Source of the DNA: an uncultured Pseudomonadota bacterium
Lineage (GTDB): Bacteria > Pseudomonadota > Gammaproteobacteria > Methylococcales > Methylomonadaceae
Direction of reading: 5' to 3'
DNA: 27,376 nt
NCBI GenBank assembly: GCA_903902945.1
Contig: CAIUWU010000263.1
Coordinates: 1 to 27,376, forward strand
Positions within the stretch are counted from its first letter, which is position 1. Each line of letters starts with the position of its first letter. This document shows, in pieces, positions 1 to 7,691 of this stretch. The notes below the pieces were generated by a model. The model saw only the letters and a list, made by a program, of their open reading frames with translations. It made no database searches and was not told the DNA's origin. The position numbers were made by a program, and so were the translations under genes.

Positions 1-169
1 CCTCGGCGTATCAAAGATTGGTTGTAGTCTCGCCAATTCGTGGTTCGGTATTTCTTGGGTGATGGCTTGGGCATTTCAGATTGAGATCAGTGAGTTCCCT
101 TGCAACTTGGGGGCGACCGGGGATTTATGCAACAAAGCCTATGCTATCAGGCAGCTATCCATTCAAGTG
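1..169. other. left-edge non-coding stretch downstream of engB
   Basis: No convincing gene is seen here. A 60-codon open frame on the plus strand (59-241) runs antisense into the end of engB and has no recognisable protein features or ribosome binding site. No tRNA fold or clear terminator was recognised. It probably holds the 3' untranslated end of engB and the flank of whatever lies outside the window. Confidence 0.4.
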
Positions 170-766
170 CTACCCTTCAAACCACTGATCGAGAACCTCA
201 TGAATCTCATCGATGCCCATTCTCTTCAGCGCCGAGAATAGTTGCAGGCTGACCGGAATTTCCAGATGGCTCAGTTCGCGCTGGACTTGCAGCAAGGTAT
301 TTTTGGCAGCGCCGAAATTGAGTTTGTCAGCTTTGGTCAGGATGATGTGAATGCGCAGATTGCCATGCTGGCACCATTCAATCATTTGCCAGTCAAAGTC
401 AGTTAGCGGATGGCGGATATCCATTACCAGCACGATGCCATATAAAGCCTGGCGCTGGCTCAGATAGGTTTCCATCATTTTGCCCCAGTCTTTTTTAATC
501 GCTTCCGGGACTTTGGCGTAACCGTAGCCCGGTAAATCGACCAGTTTGCGCTGCTCATCGATCTGGAAAAAATTCAACAGCTGAGTACGGCCCGGGGTTT
601 TACTGACTCTGGCCAAGGCGTTTTGCTGAACCAGGGTATTGATGGCACTGGACTTGCCGGCGTTGGAGCGACCGGCGAAAGCGATTTCCCGGCCTTGATC
701 GGGTGGTGCATCCTGCAGGCGCGGAGCGCTGTTGATGAATTTGGCTCGGTGGTAGATGGGATTCAT
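170..766 (-). CDS. engB: ribosome biogenesis GTP-binding protein EngB (YihA/YsxC)
   Basis: This is a small TRAFAC GTPase of 198 residues, close to the usual family length, which assists assembly of the large ribosomal subunit in the cytoplasm. All GTPase boxes are visible: G1 GRSNAGKSS (residues 32-40), a Thr-containing switch I in the KTPGRTQ segment, G3 DLPGYG, G4 TKAD and G5 SALK near the C-terminus. The start ATG at 766 follows directly from the G1 spacing typical of the family. The gene is divergent from cytochrome c4, an arrangement familiar from other gamma- and betaproteobacteria, and the roughly 110 bp between them must hold both promoters. Identification is firm; nothing odd is seen. 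Confidence 0.96.
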   Translation of the reverse strand: MNPIYHRAKFINSAPRLQDAPPDQGREIAFAGRSNAGKSSAINTLVQQNALARVSKTPGRTQLLNFFQIDEQRKLVDLPGYGYAKVPEAIKKDWGKMMETYLSQRQALYGIVLVMDIRHPLTDFDWQMIEWCQHGNLRIHIILTKADKLNFGAAKNTLLQVQRELSHLEIPVSLQLFSALKRMGIDEIHEVLDQWFEG

Positions 767-875
767 CGCTGTCTCGCTTAGTCTTTATAAATCGGTTAGA
801 ATCGCCGCCATTATAGCGTCAGGCAGGCTTTAAGTTAGTCTGGTGTCAATCAACCTTCCTGAACAGGGGCCCATA

Positions 876-1553
876 ATGATAAAAAAACTGCTGACTGTTT
901 CCGTTTCTGTTGCCTTATTGAGCGGTAGCGGATTTGTTTATGCGCAAGGTAATGCAACGGCCGGTAAAACCAAAGCGGCGATGTGTGCAGGATGTCATGG
1001 CGATGATGGTAACAGTGCCATGCCGGGCTTTCCTAAACTGGCGGGTCAGCACCCCGGCTATCTGGTAAAACAATTACAGGCCTTCAAAGAAGGCAACCGT
1101 ATTGCGCCGATGATGGCGCCTTTGGCGCTGGGGCTCGACGAAGCCGACATGCAGGATCTGGCGGCTTATTATGCCGGCAGCAAGATTTCCGCCAATCCGG
1201 CGCCGACATTGCCAGTGAGTGATGACGACGATGCCCCTGAAAAAACTGACGAACAGAAAAAGGCCGAGCTGGCTAAGCTGATTGCCGATGGCAGCGATTT
1301 GTATCGCAACGGCAAATTGTCAACCGGTGTTTCAGCCTGTATCGCCTGCCACGGGCCTCATGCCGAAGGTAACAAACCCGCTTCATATCCTAATCTGCAT
1401 TCACAGCATGCCGATTATCTGGTGAAAACCCTGACCGATTTCAAAACCGGCAGCCGGACTAAAAACCGCGAAAACATGATGCACATGATCGCCGCCAAGA
1501 TGAGCGATGCCGATATCAAAGCTGTTTCACTGTATATTTCAACCATCAAATAA
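876..1553 (+). CDS. diheme cytochrome c4
   Basis: This is a periplasmic electron-transfer protein of 225 residues with two class I cytochrome c domains. A signal peptide is clear (MIKK, hydrophobic core, cleavage likely after VYA at residue 23). Haem motifs are CAGCH (37-41) and CIACH (155-159); the distal Met ligands probably lie in the IAPMMAP and ENMMHMI segments of each half. An acidic, lysine-rich linker (DDDDAPEKTDEQKK) separates the domains. ATG at 876 is preferred over an upstream in-frame start at 843 because it has an AGGGG ribosome binding site 6 bases upstream and begins the signal peptide directly. The gene is followed by an intrinsic terminator and then by ResB/CcsA, the machinery that would attach its haems. 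It probably passes electrons to a terminal oxidase. Confidence 0.95.
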   Translation: MIKKLLTVSVSVALLSGSGFVYAQGNATAGKTKAAMCAGCHGDDGNSAMPGFPKLAGQHPGYLVKQLQAFKEGNRIAPMMAPLALGLDEADMQDLAAYYAGSKISANPAPTLPVSDDDDAPEKTDEQKKAELAKLIADGSDLYRNGKLSTGVSACIACHGPHAEGNKPASYPNLHSQHADYLVKTLTDFKTGSRTKNRENMMHMIAAKMSDADIKAVSLYISTIK

Positions 1554-1574
1554 GCTTAGCCGGTTCAAACAAAT

Positions 1575-1605
1575 TGCCGCACTCGATCAGGTGCGGCATT
1601 TTTTT
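1575..1605 (+). terminator. Rho-independent terminator after cytochrome c4
   Basis: An 8-bp perfect stem, TGCCGCAC (1575-1582) with GTGCGGCA (1591-1598), encloses an 8-base loop and is followed by seven T residues (1599-1605). It starts 21 bases after the cytochrome c4 stop and separates that gene from resB, so resB-ccsA-dsbA probably has its own promoter or depends on read-through. Confidence 0.92.
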
Positions 1606-1644
1606 ATCGACTTAATTTTTCTGCTGTAGTCCCCCAAGCTGTTC

Positions 1645-3591
1645 ATGCCGCAATCAACTGTCCGTATTTTGTTTCGCTTTTTAGGGTCGATGAATCTGGC
1701 CATTACGTTGCTGGTTGCGATTGCGATTGCGGCGGTGATTGGTACTGTGGTGCAGCAGAATCAGCCTTATCCGGACTATGTACTCAAGTTTGGCCCGTTC
1801 TGGTTTGAGGTATTCAAGCGGCTGGAGCTGTTTAACGTTTATTCGGCGCCCTGGTTTCTGGGGATTCTGGGTTTTCTGGTGCTGTCTACCTCAGTGTGCG
1901 TGTACCGGCATTTGCCGCTGATCATTGCCGATTTGCGCGATTACCGCGAGCACTATCAGCGTACCGCGCTGCTGCGCCAGCCCTATCATCAGCAGCTGGA
2001 ACTGCCGGCCACGGCAGTCAGCATGGAACGATTGACCGGCCTGTTACAGCAGCATCATTACCGGTTCCGAATCAAACCGCAGGATGGCGAAACACTGATC
2101 GCCGCCCGCAAAGGCAGTGCCGGGCGCTGGGGCTATATTTTCAGCCATCTGGCGATTATCGTGATTTGTATCGGTGGCTTGCTGGACGGCAATCTGCCGC
2201 TGAAGATTGCCGAATGGCGTGGCAAGCTGGTGGTCGAAACCCGTCGGATTCCGGCCAGCGAAATTCCGCCGCTCAGCACGCTTGGCAGCGATAACCTGTC
2301 ATTTCGTGCCAATGTCGATATTGCCGAAGGTGATCAGGCCAATCTGGCCTTTATTGATTATAAAGACGGCTATTTGCTGCAAAAGTTGCCGTTCAGTATT
2401 CAGGTCGATGATTTCAGGATCGAGCATTATCCCAGCGGCCAGCCGAAATCGTTTGAAAGTGATCTGACTATTATTGATCCTGCGTTGAAACAGCCGCTTA
2501 AGCAGACCATCGCCGTAAACCATCCGCTCAATTACAAAGGCTTCAGCATTTATCAAAATAGCTTTGGCGATGGCGGTTCCCATCTGAGCCTGCAGGTTTG
2601 GCCGTTACAGCGTGACGGCCAGCCGTTCGAGCTCAAAGCCACGGTCAAAGCCCATACACCTCTCGAACAGCAGACGCTGGAAATTTCCGATTTCAGACCG
2701 TTTAACGTCACCCCGGATGCTAGTGGCAACAAACAGTTCGTCAATGTCGGTCCCAGTTTTCAGTATAAATTGCGCGATGCGACCGGGGTGGCCAATGAAT
2801 ACCTGACGTATATGTTGCCGAATCAGCAACAGGGACGCTGGTTTTTCGTCAGTGGCATGCGCAGCAAAGTGGCCGAGCCTTTTGAATACTGGTTTATTCC
2901 GGCTGACCAGCAGCAAAGCCTGCAGCGGTTTATGCGCTTTTATCAGGATTTGCATAATCAGCAGAAATTGCGGCAGATTGCGCTTGATGCTGTGGATAGC
3001 AGTAAAAGCATTCAGCCGGCTGATATCAAGCAGCGGCAAACGGTGGTGGCGTTTATGCTTAAACTGGCCAGCCAGTTTGTCGAGGGCGGGTATCCTAAAA
3101 TTGCTGCGGAGATTGAAAAAACAGTTCCCGAAGATCAGCGTGAGCAGGTTGCGGGGCTGTATGCATTGACGCTGCAGAAATTGTTAAAAAATCTTTATTT
3201 GGATGTATTGCATCAGGAAGGCATCAAAACCGATGCTGGTCTGTCGGAGTTTGATAACCAGTTTTTCACCGACGCGGTCGAAGCGGCCAATCTGGCTCAT
3301 TTTTATGGTTCACCGTGGTTGCTGGAGCTGAAACAGTTTCAGCATATCGAGGCGACTGGTTTGCAGATTACCCGTTCACCGGGCCAGTGGCTGGTGTTTC
3401 CAGGTTGCTTATTGCTGGTGCTGGGTGTGTTTTGTATGTTTTATCTGCCGCAACGCCGGATCTGGCTGTTGCTGGAACCGCAAGCCGGCACGGCATCGCT
3501 GTTACTGGCTGGGCAGGCGGTTCGTAACCGCTATGATTTTGATCGCGAATTTGCCTTGCTGGCGCAGCAATTGCAATCGTTTAAGTCTTAG
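1645..3591 (+). CDS. resB: cytochrome c biogenesis protein ResB (System II, CcsB-type)
   Basis: This is a 648-residue membrane protein of the ResB family, which with CcsA forms the System II haem exporter and synthetase that joins haem b to the CXXCH cysteines of apocytochromes outside the inner membrane. The N-terminus (FLGSMNLAITLLVAIAIAAV) is the first membrane span. Further spans lie near residues 70-90 and 170-190, followed by a long periplasmic domain and a last span near the C-terminus (WLVFPGCLLLVLGVFCMFYL). The NHPLNYKGFSIYQNSF segment is a typical ResB signature. No strong ribosome binding site is seen before ATG 1645. ccsA follows after 33 bp. The length is within the proteobacterial ResB range. 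The symbol ccsB is also used for this family. Confidence 0.93.
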   Translation: MPQSTVRILFRFLGSMNLAITLLVAIAIAAVIGTVVQQNQPYPDYVLKFGPFWFEVFKRLELFNVYSAPWFLGILGFLVLSTSVCVYRHLPLIIADLRDYREHYQRTALLRQPYHQQLELPATAVSMERLTGLLQQHHYRFRIKPQDGETLIAARKGSAGRWGYIFSHLAIIVICIGGLLDGNLPLKIAEWRGKLVVETRRIPASEIPPLSTLGSDNLSFRANVDIAEGDQANLAFIDYKDGYLLQKLPFSIQVDDFRIEHYPSGQPKSFESDLTIIDPALKQPLKQTIAVNHPLNYKGFSIYQNSFGDGGSHLSLQVWPLQRDGQPFELKATVKAHTPLEQQTLEISDFRPFNVTPDASGNKQFVNVGPSFQYKLRDATGVANEYLTYMLPNQQQGRWFFVSGMRSKVAEPFEYWFIPADQQQSLQRFMRFYQDLHNQQKLRQIALDAVDSSKSIQPADIKQRQTVVAFMLKLASQFVEGGYPKIAAEIEKTVPEDQREQVAGLYALTLQKLLKNLYLDVLHQEGIKTDAGLSEFDNQFFTDAVEAANLAHFYGSPWLLELKQFQHIEATGLQITRSPGQWLVFPGCLLLVLGVFCMFYLPQRRIWLLLEPQAGTASLLLAGQAVRNRYDFDREFALLAQQLQSFKS

Positions 3592-3624
3592 TTTTTTCCT
3601 GTTCAGTGGTGGGTTGAATCAGTC

Positions 3625-4791
3625 ATGAAAAGTTTAGAGTATTCTTATCAGCCGGTTTCTTATTGGCAGTCGCGCACTGCCTATGACAGCGTCTGGTTAT
3701 TATTGTTGCTGGCCGGCAGCAGTTACGTTGCTTTCGAGTATCGGGCGCTGATGGATGGCTATGAGCAGGCGATTCTGGTGTTTACCGCCCTGATGCTGGT
3801 AGTGCTAGGCTGGCATTGGCATGCCTTAAAGACGCTGTTGTTGGTGGTGACCGGATTCAGCCTGCTGGCGGTTAACAGTTATGGCACGGATCTGGGCCGG
3901 GGCGAAACGGCGTTTTTGCTCAAATATCTGTGGGCCAGTCAGTCAGCTATCATGTGGATGAGTGCCTTATATGTCATGGCAACTGTCTGTTATCTGGCAG
4001 CCTTGCTGAGTAACCGGCTGTTTGTCGGCAAGGTGGCATCGGCGCTGACCTGGTCGGCGACAGCCATGGGCTTGACCGGCTTGCTGGTGCGCTGGCGGGA
4101 ATCCTATCTGATGTCGGCTGATATCGGGCATATCCCGGTGAGTAATCTCTACGAAGTGTTTATCCTGTTTGCACTGATTACCGCCCTGCTCTATCTGCAT
4201 TACGAACAAAAATACCAGACCCGCAGTCTGGGCGCTTTTGTGTTGCTGGTGATCAGTGCCGCCGTCGGCTTTTTGTTGTGGTACACCTTTGATCGTCATG
4301 CCGATGGTATACAGCCGTTGGTGCCGGCGCTGAATAGTTACTGGATGAAGATTCATGTACCGGCTAATTTTGTCGGTTATGGCGCCTTTTCGCTGGCGGC
4401 GATGATAGGCGTGGTGTTCATTCTGAAAAACCGCGCCCAGCAACTGAATCCACAGGGAGCCATCAATAGCCGGTTGCCGGATCTGGCGCTGCTGGATGAT
4501 GTCATGTATAAGGCGATTGCCCTGGGCTTTGCCTTTTTCACGCTGGCGACGATTCTCGGTGCTCTCTGGGCGGCGGAAGCCTGGGGCGGCTACTGGTCCT
4601 GGGACCCTAAGGAAACCTGGGCTCTGATCGTCTGGCTGAATTATGCCGCTTGGTTGCACATGCGACTGACCAAGGGCTGGAACGGCAATCCGATGGCCTG
4701 GTGGGCGCTGGTTGGTTTCTTTGTTACCTTATTCGCGTTTTTAGGCGTGAATATGTTTTTATCTGGATTACATTCTTACGGAGAACTCTGA
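3625..4791 (+). CDS. ccsA: cytochrome c biogenesis protein CcsA (ResC), haem-handling WWD protein
   Basis: This is a multi-spanning membrane protein of 388 residues, the partner of ResB in System II cytochrome c maturation. The tryptophan-rich haem-binding signature WGGYWSWDPKETW is present at about residues 319-331, and is preceded and followed by the conserved membrane-embedded segments of the CcsA/CcmC/CcmF haem-handling superfamily. Conserved histidines such as those in KIHVPANFVGYGAF and WLHMR are candidates for axial haem ligands. The stop codon overlaps the dsbA start by one base (TGATG), and the dsbA ribosome binding site lies inside this gene, so the two are translationally coupled. 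The start ATG at 3625 is 33 bp behind resB. Confidence 0.95.
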   Translation: MKSLEYSYQPVSYWQSRTAYDSVWLLLLLAGSSYVAFEYRALMDGYEQAILVFTALMLVVLGWHWHALKTLLLVVTGFSLLAVNSYGTDLGRGETAFLLKYLWASQSAIMWMSALYVMATVCYLAALLSNRLFVGKVASALTWSATAMGLTGLLVRWRESYLMSADIGHIPVSNLYEVFILFALITALLYLHYEQKYQTRSLGAFVLLVISAAVGFLLWYTFDRHADGIQPLVPALNSYWMKIHVPANFVGYGAFSLAAMIGVVFILKNRAQQLNPQGAINSRLPDLALLDDVMYKAIALGFAFFTLATILGALWAAEAWGGYWSWDPKETWALIVWLNYAAWLHMRLTKGWNGNPMAWWALVGFFVTLFAFLGVNMFLSGLHSYGEL

Positions 4792-5396
4792 TGTTGAGAA
4801 AGATCGCACTATGGAGCTTGTTATGCTTTTCGATGATCGCAAGAGCCGAAAATGGTTATGAAGTTATTTCGCCTGCGCTTCCGGTGCAGAACCCTGACAA
4901 AGTCGAGGTGATTGAATTTTTCTGGTACGGCTGTCCGCATTGTTACAGTCTGGAGCCGGCGATGCAGGCCTGGTTAAAAACCAAGCCGGCCAATGTCGAG
5001 TTTATCCGTCAGCCGGCCGTATTCAGTGATGTCTGGGGCAAGCATGCCAAAGCCTTTTTCACTGCCGAAGTACTGGGTGTCAGCGAAAAATTACATGCCG
5101 ACTTTTTTGATGCCATTCAAAACAAAAAACAAAAATTACTGAGCGAAGATGATCTGGCCAAGTTTTTTGCCGATCACGGTGTCAAAGATGAAGATTTTCG
5201 TAATGCCTACAATTCTTTCATGGTCGATACCAAAATGCGTCAGGCGGAAACCATGGCTGGTCAATATGGCGTTACCGGAGTACCGGCGTTGATTATCAAC
5301 GGTAAATATAAAGTCACCGCATCGACGGCCAAATCGCAGGAAAACATGCTGCTGATCACCAATCAGTTAATCAAGCAGGAAAGTCAAGGTAAATAA
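4791..5396 (+). CDS. dsbA: periplasmic thiol:disulfide interchange protein DsbA
   Basis: This is a 201-residue secreted thioredoxin-fold oxidoreductase. The signal peptide MLRKIALWSLLCFSMIARA ends before residue 20; the active site is FFWYGCPHC with the CPHC pair at 48 and 51, and the cis-proline loop is GVTGVPALIING. An upstream extension of the open frame into ccsA was rejected: ATG 4791 has a GGAG ribosome binding site at 4780-4783 and starts a proper signal peptide. The position behind ResB-CcsA fits a role in oxidising exported proteins, including apocytochrome cysteines, before reduction and haem attachment. It probably needs DsbB for re-oxidation, which is not in this window. Confidence 0.94.
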   Translation: MLRKIALWSLLCFSMIARAENGYEVISPALPVQNPDKVEVIEFFWYGCPHCYSLEPAMQAWLKTKPANVEFIRQPAVFSDVWGKHAKAFFTAEVLGVSEKLHADFFDAIQNKKQKLLSEDDLAKFFADHGVKDEDFRNAYNSFMVDTKMRQAETMAGQYGVTGVPALIINGKYKVTASTAKSQENMLLITNQLIKQESQGK

Positions 5397-5433
5397 TTGC
5401 AGCCCGATTGAGGACTGGTTACAGCCAACTCGG

Positions 5434-5439
5434 TATAAT
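5434..5439 (+). promoter_or_regulatory. -10 box of the rnpB promoter inside a palindrome
   Basis: A consensus TATAAT lies 7 bases before the predicted 5' end of RNase P RNA (5447). It occupies the centre of a perfect 10-bp inverted repeat, GCCAACTCGG (5424-5433) and CCGAGTTGGC (5445-5454). The only -35 candidate is TTGAGG (5408-5413), at a long 20-base spacing, so -35 recognition looks weak. Confidence 0.7.
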
Positions 5440-5446
5440 GCCCGCC

Positions 5447-5790
5447 GAGTTGGCCGAACAGTCGCCGTTTTATGCAAATAAAAGGGAGGAAAGTCCGGGC
5501 TCCGCAGGGCAGGGTGCCAGGTAACGCCTGGGGGATGTGAGTCCACGGAAAGTGCCACAGAAAATATACCGCCTGTTTCTTCGGATACGGGTAAGGGTGA
5601 AATGGTGCGGTAAGAGCGCACCGCGCACCTGGTAACAGGTGTGGCAGGGAAAACCCCACCCGGAGCAAGATCAAATAGAGGAGCATACGCGCGGCCCGCG
5701 CGGCTCCTGGGTAGATTGCTTGAGCGGCAGGGTGACTTGTCGCCTAGATGAATGACTGTTCACGACAGAACCCGGCTTACAGGCCAACTC
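5447..5790 (+). ncRNA. rnpB: RNase P RNA (type A)
   Basis: This is the catalytic RNA subunit of ribonuclease P, which trims tRNA 5' leaders. Conserved blocks are visible: GAGGAAAGTCCGGGC near the 5' side (about 5486-5500), the AGGGTGAAATGGTGCGGTAA core (from about 5593), and the ACAGAACCCGGCTTA block near the 3' end (5765-5779). Helix P1 forms from GAGTTGGCC at 5447-5455 and GGCCAACTC at 5782-5790, setting the ends and a length of about 344 nt. The T-rich stretch after 5790 may aid termination, although no separate hairpin precedes it. It starts only 50 bp after dsbA and ends 34 bp before mtnB. Confidence 0.96.
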
Positions 5791-5824
5791 TTTTCTTATT
5801 TTTGCAATCTGCAAAGCATTCCAG

Positions 5825-6448
5825 ATGACTTTAAAAACCGCTGAATTTTATGACAAGGCCGAGCAACTGATTGCTGCCGGTCGTTTTATCGACAGCAAAG
5901 GCTGGGTGCCTGCCACCAGTGGCAATTTTTCGGCCCGGCTCAGCGATGGCAATATTGCCATCACGGTATCAGGCCGCCACAAAGGCCAGTTACAAGCGGC
6001 AGATATTATGCTGATTGATAGTCAGGGTCAGTCTCTGGATGGTCAGAAGCCTTCGGCAGAAACCTTGTTACATACCCATCTTTATCAGCGTTATCCCGAG
6101 GTGCAGGCCGTATTGCATCCGCATTCGCTCAATGCCACCCTGTTACCACGCTTTTTTAAGCACCAACTGGTGCTGGAAAACTATGAGCTGCTGAAAGCGT
6201 TGTCGGGAATCGATAGCCACGAAACCCAGATCGTCATTCCCATTTTTGATAATGATCAGAATATTGCCCGGCTGGCCAAAGCCGTTGACGATTATCTGGA
6301 TCAGCATGGTGATATTCATGCCTATGTGATTGGCGGGCATGGTTTTTATACCTGGGGCTCATCGGTAGCGACGACTTTGCGTTATCTGGAAGCACTGGAA
6401 TTTTTGTTTGAATGTGAGCTGCGTTTGCAGGGGATGATTAATAAATGA
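5825..6448 (+). CDS. mtnB: methylthioribulose-1-phosphate dehydratase MtnB
   Basis: This is a 207-residue class II aldolase/adducin-family enzyme that dehydrates 5-methylthioribulose-1-phosphate to the diketone intermediate of methionine salvage in the cytoplasm. Family marks include the N-terminal GWVPATSGNFSARL phosphate-binding segment, VSGRHKG, the zinc-binding HPHS motif within VQAVLHPHSLNATLL, and GGHGFYTWG near the C-terminus, which supplies the third zinc histidine. Length is typical. No strong ribosome binding site precedes ATG 5825, which lies just after rnpB, so expression may depend partly on rnpB read-through. The stop overlaps the start of mtnD by 4 bp (ATGA). Confidence 0.94.
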   Translation: MTLKTAEFYDKAEQLIAAGRFIDSKGWVPATSGNFSARLSDGNIAITVSGRHKGQLQAADIMLIDSQGQSLDGQKPSAETLLHTHLYQRYPEVQAVLHPHSLNATLLPRFFKHQLVLENYELLKALSGIDSHETQIVIPIFDNDQNIARLAKAVDDYLDQHGDIHAYVIGGHGFYTWGSSVATTLRYLEALEFLFECELRLQGMINK

Positions 6449-7002
6449 CTGTTCTGACCATTTATCCGGATACCCAGCCCCAGGCGGGTGTGCGTTATCA
6501 CGATGTCGCCGCGATTACCGAGCAACTACAGGCCATCGAGGTGCAATTTGAGCGCTGGCAGGCTGAACAGGCGTTTGGTCAGGATGCCGAACCTGCCGAT
6601 GTGCTGCTGGCTTATGACAGCGCAGTACAGCGCCTTAAACAGCAATATGGTTTTCAGTCGGCTGATGTCATCAGTCTTAAAGCCGATAATCCCAATGCCG
6701 CGCAATTAAGGCAGAAGTTTCTGGCCGAACATACCCACAGTGATTTTGAAGTGCGCTTTTTTGTAGAAGGCAAAGGCTTATTCTTTCTGCACGTTGCCGA
6801 TCAGGTCTATGCCCTGCTTTGTGAACAAGGGGATCTGATCAGTGTCCCCGCCAACACCAAACATTGGTTTGATATGGGGGCCGCGCCGGATTTTAAGTGC
6901 ATCCGGTTGTTTACCGATGAAGCCGGTTGGATTGCCGAATATACCGGTGACAGCATCGCTTCGACTTTTCCTGATTTTGAGCAATATCTGGCCGAAAAAT
7001 GA
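6445..7002 (+). CDS. mtnD: acireductone dioxygenase MtnD
   Basis: This is a 185-residue cupin-fold metalloenzyme that cleaves the acireductone of methionine salvage: with iron it gives formate and 4-methylthio-2-oxobutanoate, with nickel an off-pathway product. The metal ligands are visible as His96, His98 and Glu102 in EHTHSDFEVRFFVEG, and His140 in SVPANTKHWFDMG. It overlaps mtnB upstream and mtnC downstream by 4 bp each (ATGA), so the three genes are translationally coupled. A GGGGA run about 10-15 bases upstream, inside mtnB, is a possible ribosome binding site. The order differs from the reaction order, in which MtnC acts before MtnD. Confidence 0.95.
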   Translation: MTVLTIYPDTQPQAGVRYHDVAAITEQLQAIEVQFERWQAEQAFGQDAEPADVLLAYDSAVQRLKQQYGFQSADVISLKADNPNAAQLRQKFLAEHTHSDFEVRFFVEGKGLFFLHVADQVYALLCEQGDLISVPANTKHWFDMGAAPDFKCIRLFTDEAGWIAEYTGDSIASTFPDFEQYLAEK

Positions 7003-7673
7003 TCAAAGCTATTGTGACCGATATTGAAGGGACCACTTCATCGTTATCGTTTGTCAAAGATGTATTGTTTCCCTATGCCCGCGCCAACCTCGCCGAGTTC
7101 GTCAACCGGCATCAGCAGCAGCCCGAGGTTCAGCAATTGCTGCAAGATGTCCGTAAAACGGTCGGCGCAGATCTGGATATAGCGCAGATCATCGAGCAAC
7201 TGATTGCCTGGATCGATGCCGACCAGAAAATCACCCCGCTAAAATCCCTGCAAGGCCTGATTTGGGAAGCCGGTTATCAGCATGGCGACTTCAAAGGCCA
7301 TGTCTATGAAGATGCCAGTCGCAATTTGCAACGCTGGAAGCAACAGGGGCTGGATTTGTACGTGTACTCTTCCGGTTCGGTACAGGCGCAGAAACTATTG
7401 TTTGCTTTTAGTGAAGCCGGCGATCTGACACCTTTATTTTCGGGTTATTTTGATACCCATATTGGCGGCAAAAGAGAAACGGCTGCTTATCAGGCGATTG
7501 CCGGGCAACTTCACCTGGCCGCTGAGCAGATTCTGTTTTTGTCTGACATTGTTGAAGAGCTCGATGCGGCGCAACAAGCCGGATTTAACACTGTCTGGCT
7601 GGTCAGGGATCAGGCTGTTGCCAGCAATGCCCGTCATCAACAAGTCAGGGATTTTGACGCCATTCATTTTTGA
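6999..7673 (+). CDS. mtnC: enolase-phosphatase MtnC (E1)
   Basis: This is a 224-residue HAD-superfamily bifunctional enzyme that enolises and then dephosphorylates the diketone made by MtnB, giving the acireductone used by MtnD. The family-specific motif I, VTDIEGTTSSLSFV, carries the nucleophile Asp8 and Glu10. Motif II lies in VYSSGSVQAQ, and motif III/IV in ILFLSDIVEELDAAQQAG. ATG 6999 overlaps the mtnD stop by 4 bp. rimK follows after 18 bp and may be on the same transcript. No mtnA or mtnP is seen in the window, so the upstream half of salvage must be encoded elsewhere or be served by another route. Confidence 0.95.
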   Translation: MIKAIVTDIEGTTSSLSFVKDVLFPYARANLAEFVNRHQQQPEVQQLLQDVRKTVGADLDIAQIIEQLIAWIDADQKITPLKSLQGLIWEAGYQHGDFKGHVYEDASRNLQRWKQQGLDLYVYSSGSVQAQKLLFAFSEAGDLTPLFSGYFDTHIGGKRETAAYQAIAGQLHLAAEQILFLSDIVEELDAAQQAGFNTVWLVRDQAVASNARHQQVRDFDAIHF

Positions 7674-7691
7674 TCAAGCGCCGAGATAATC

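Noticed and set aside
3967..4659. 230-codon open frame antisense to ccsA
   Set aside because: It lies wholly inside a well-identified gene, and its translation is Gln/His/Arg-rich as expected from a reversed membrane-protein gene.
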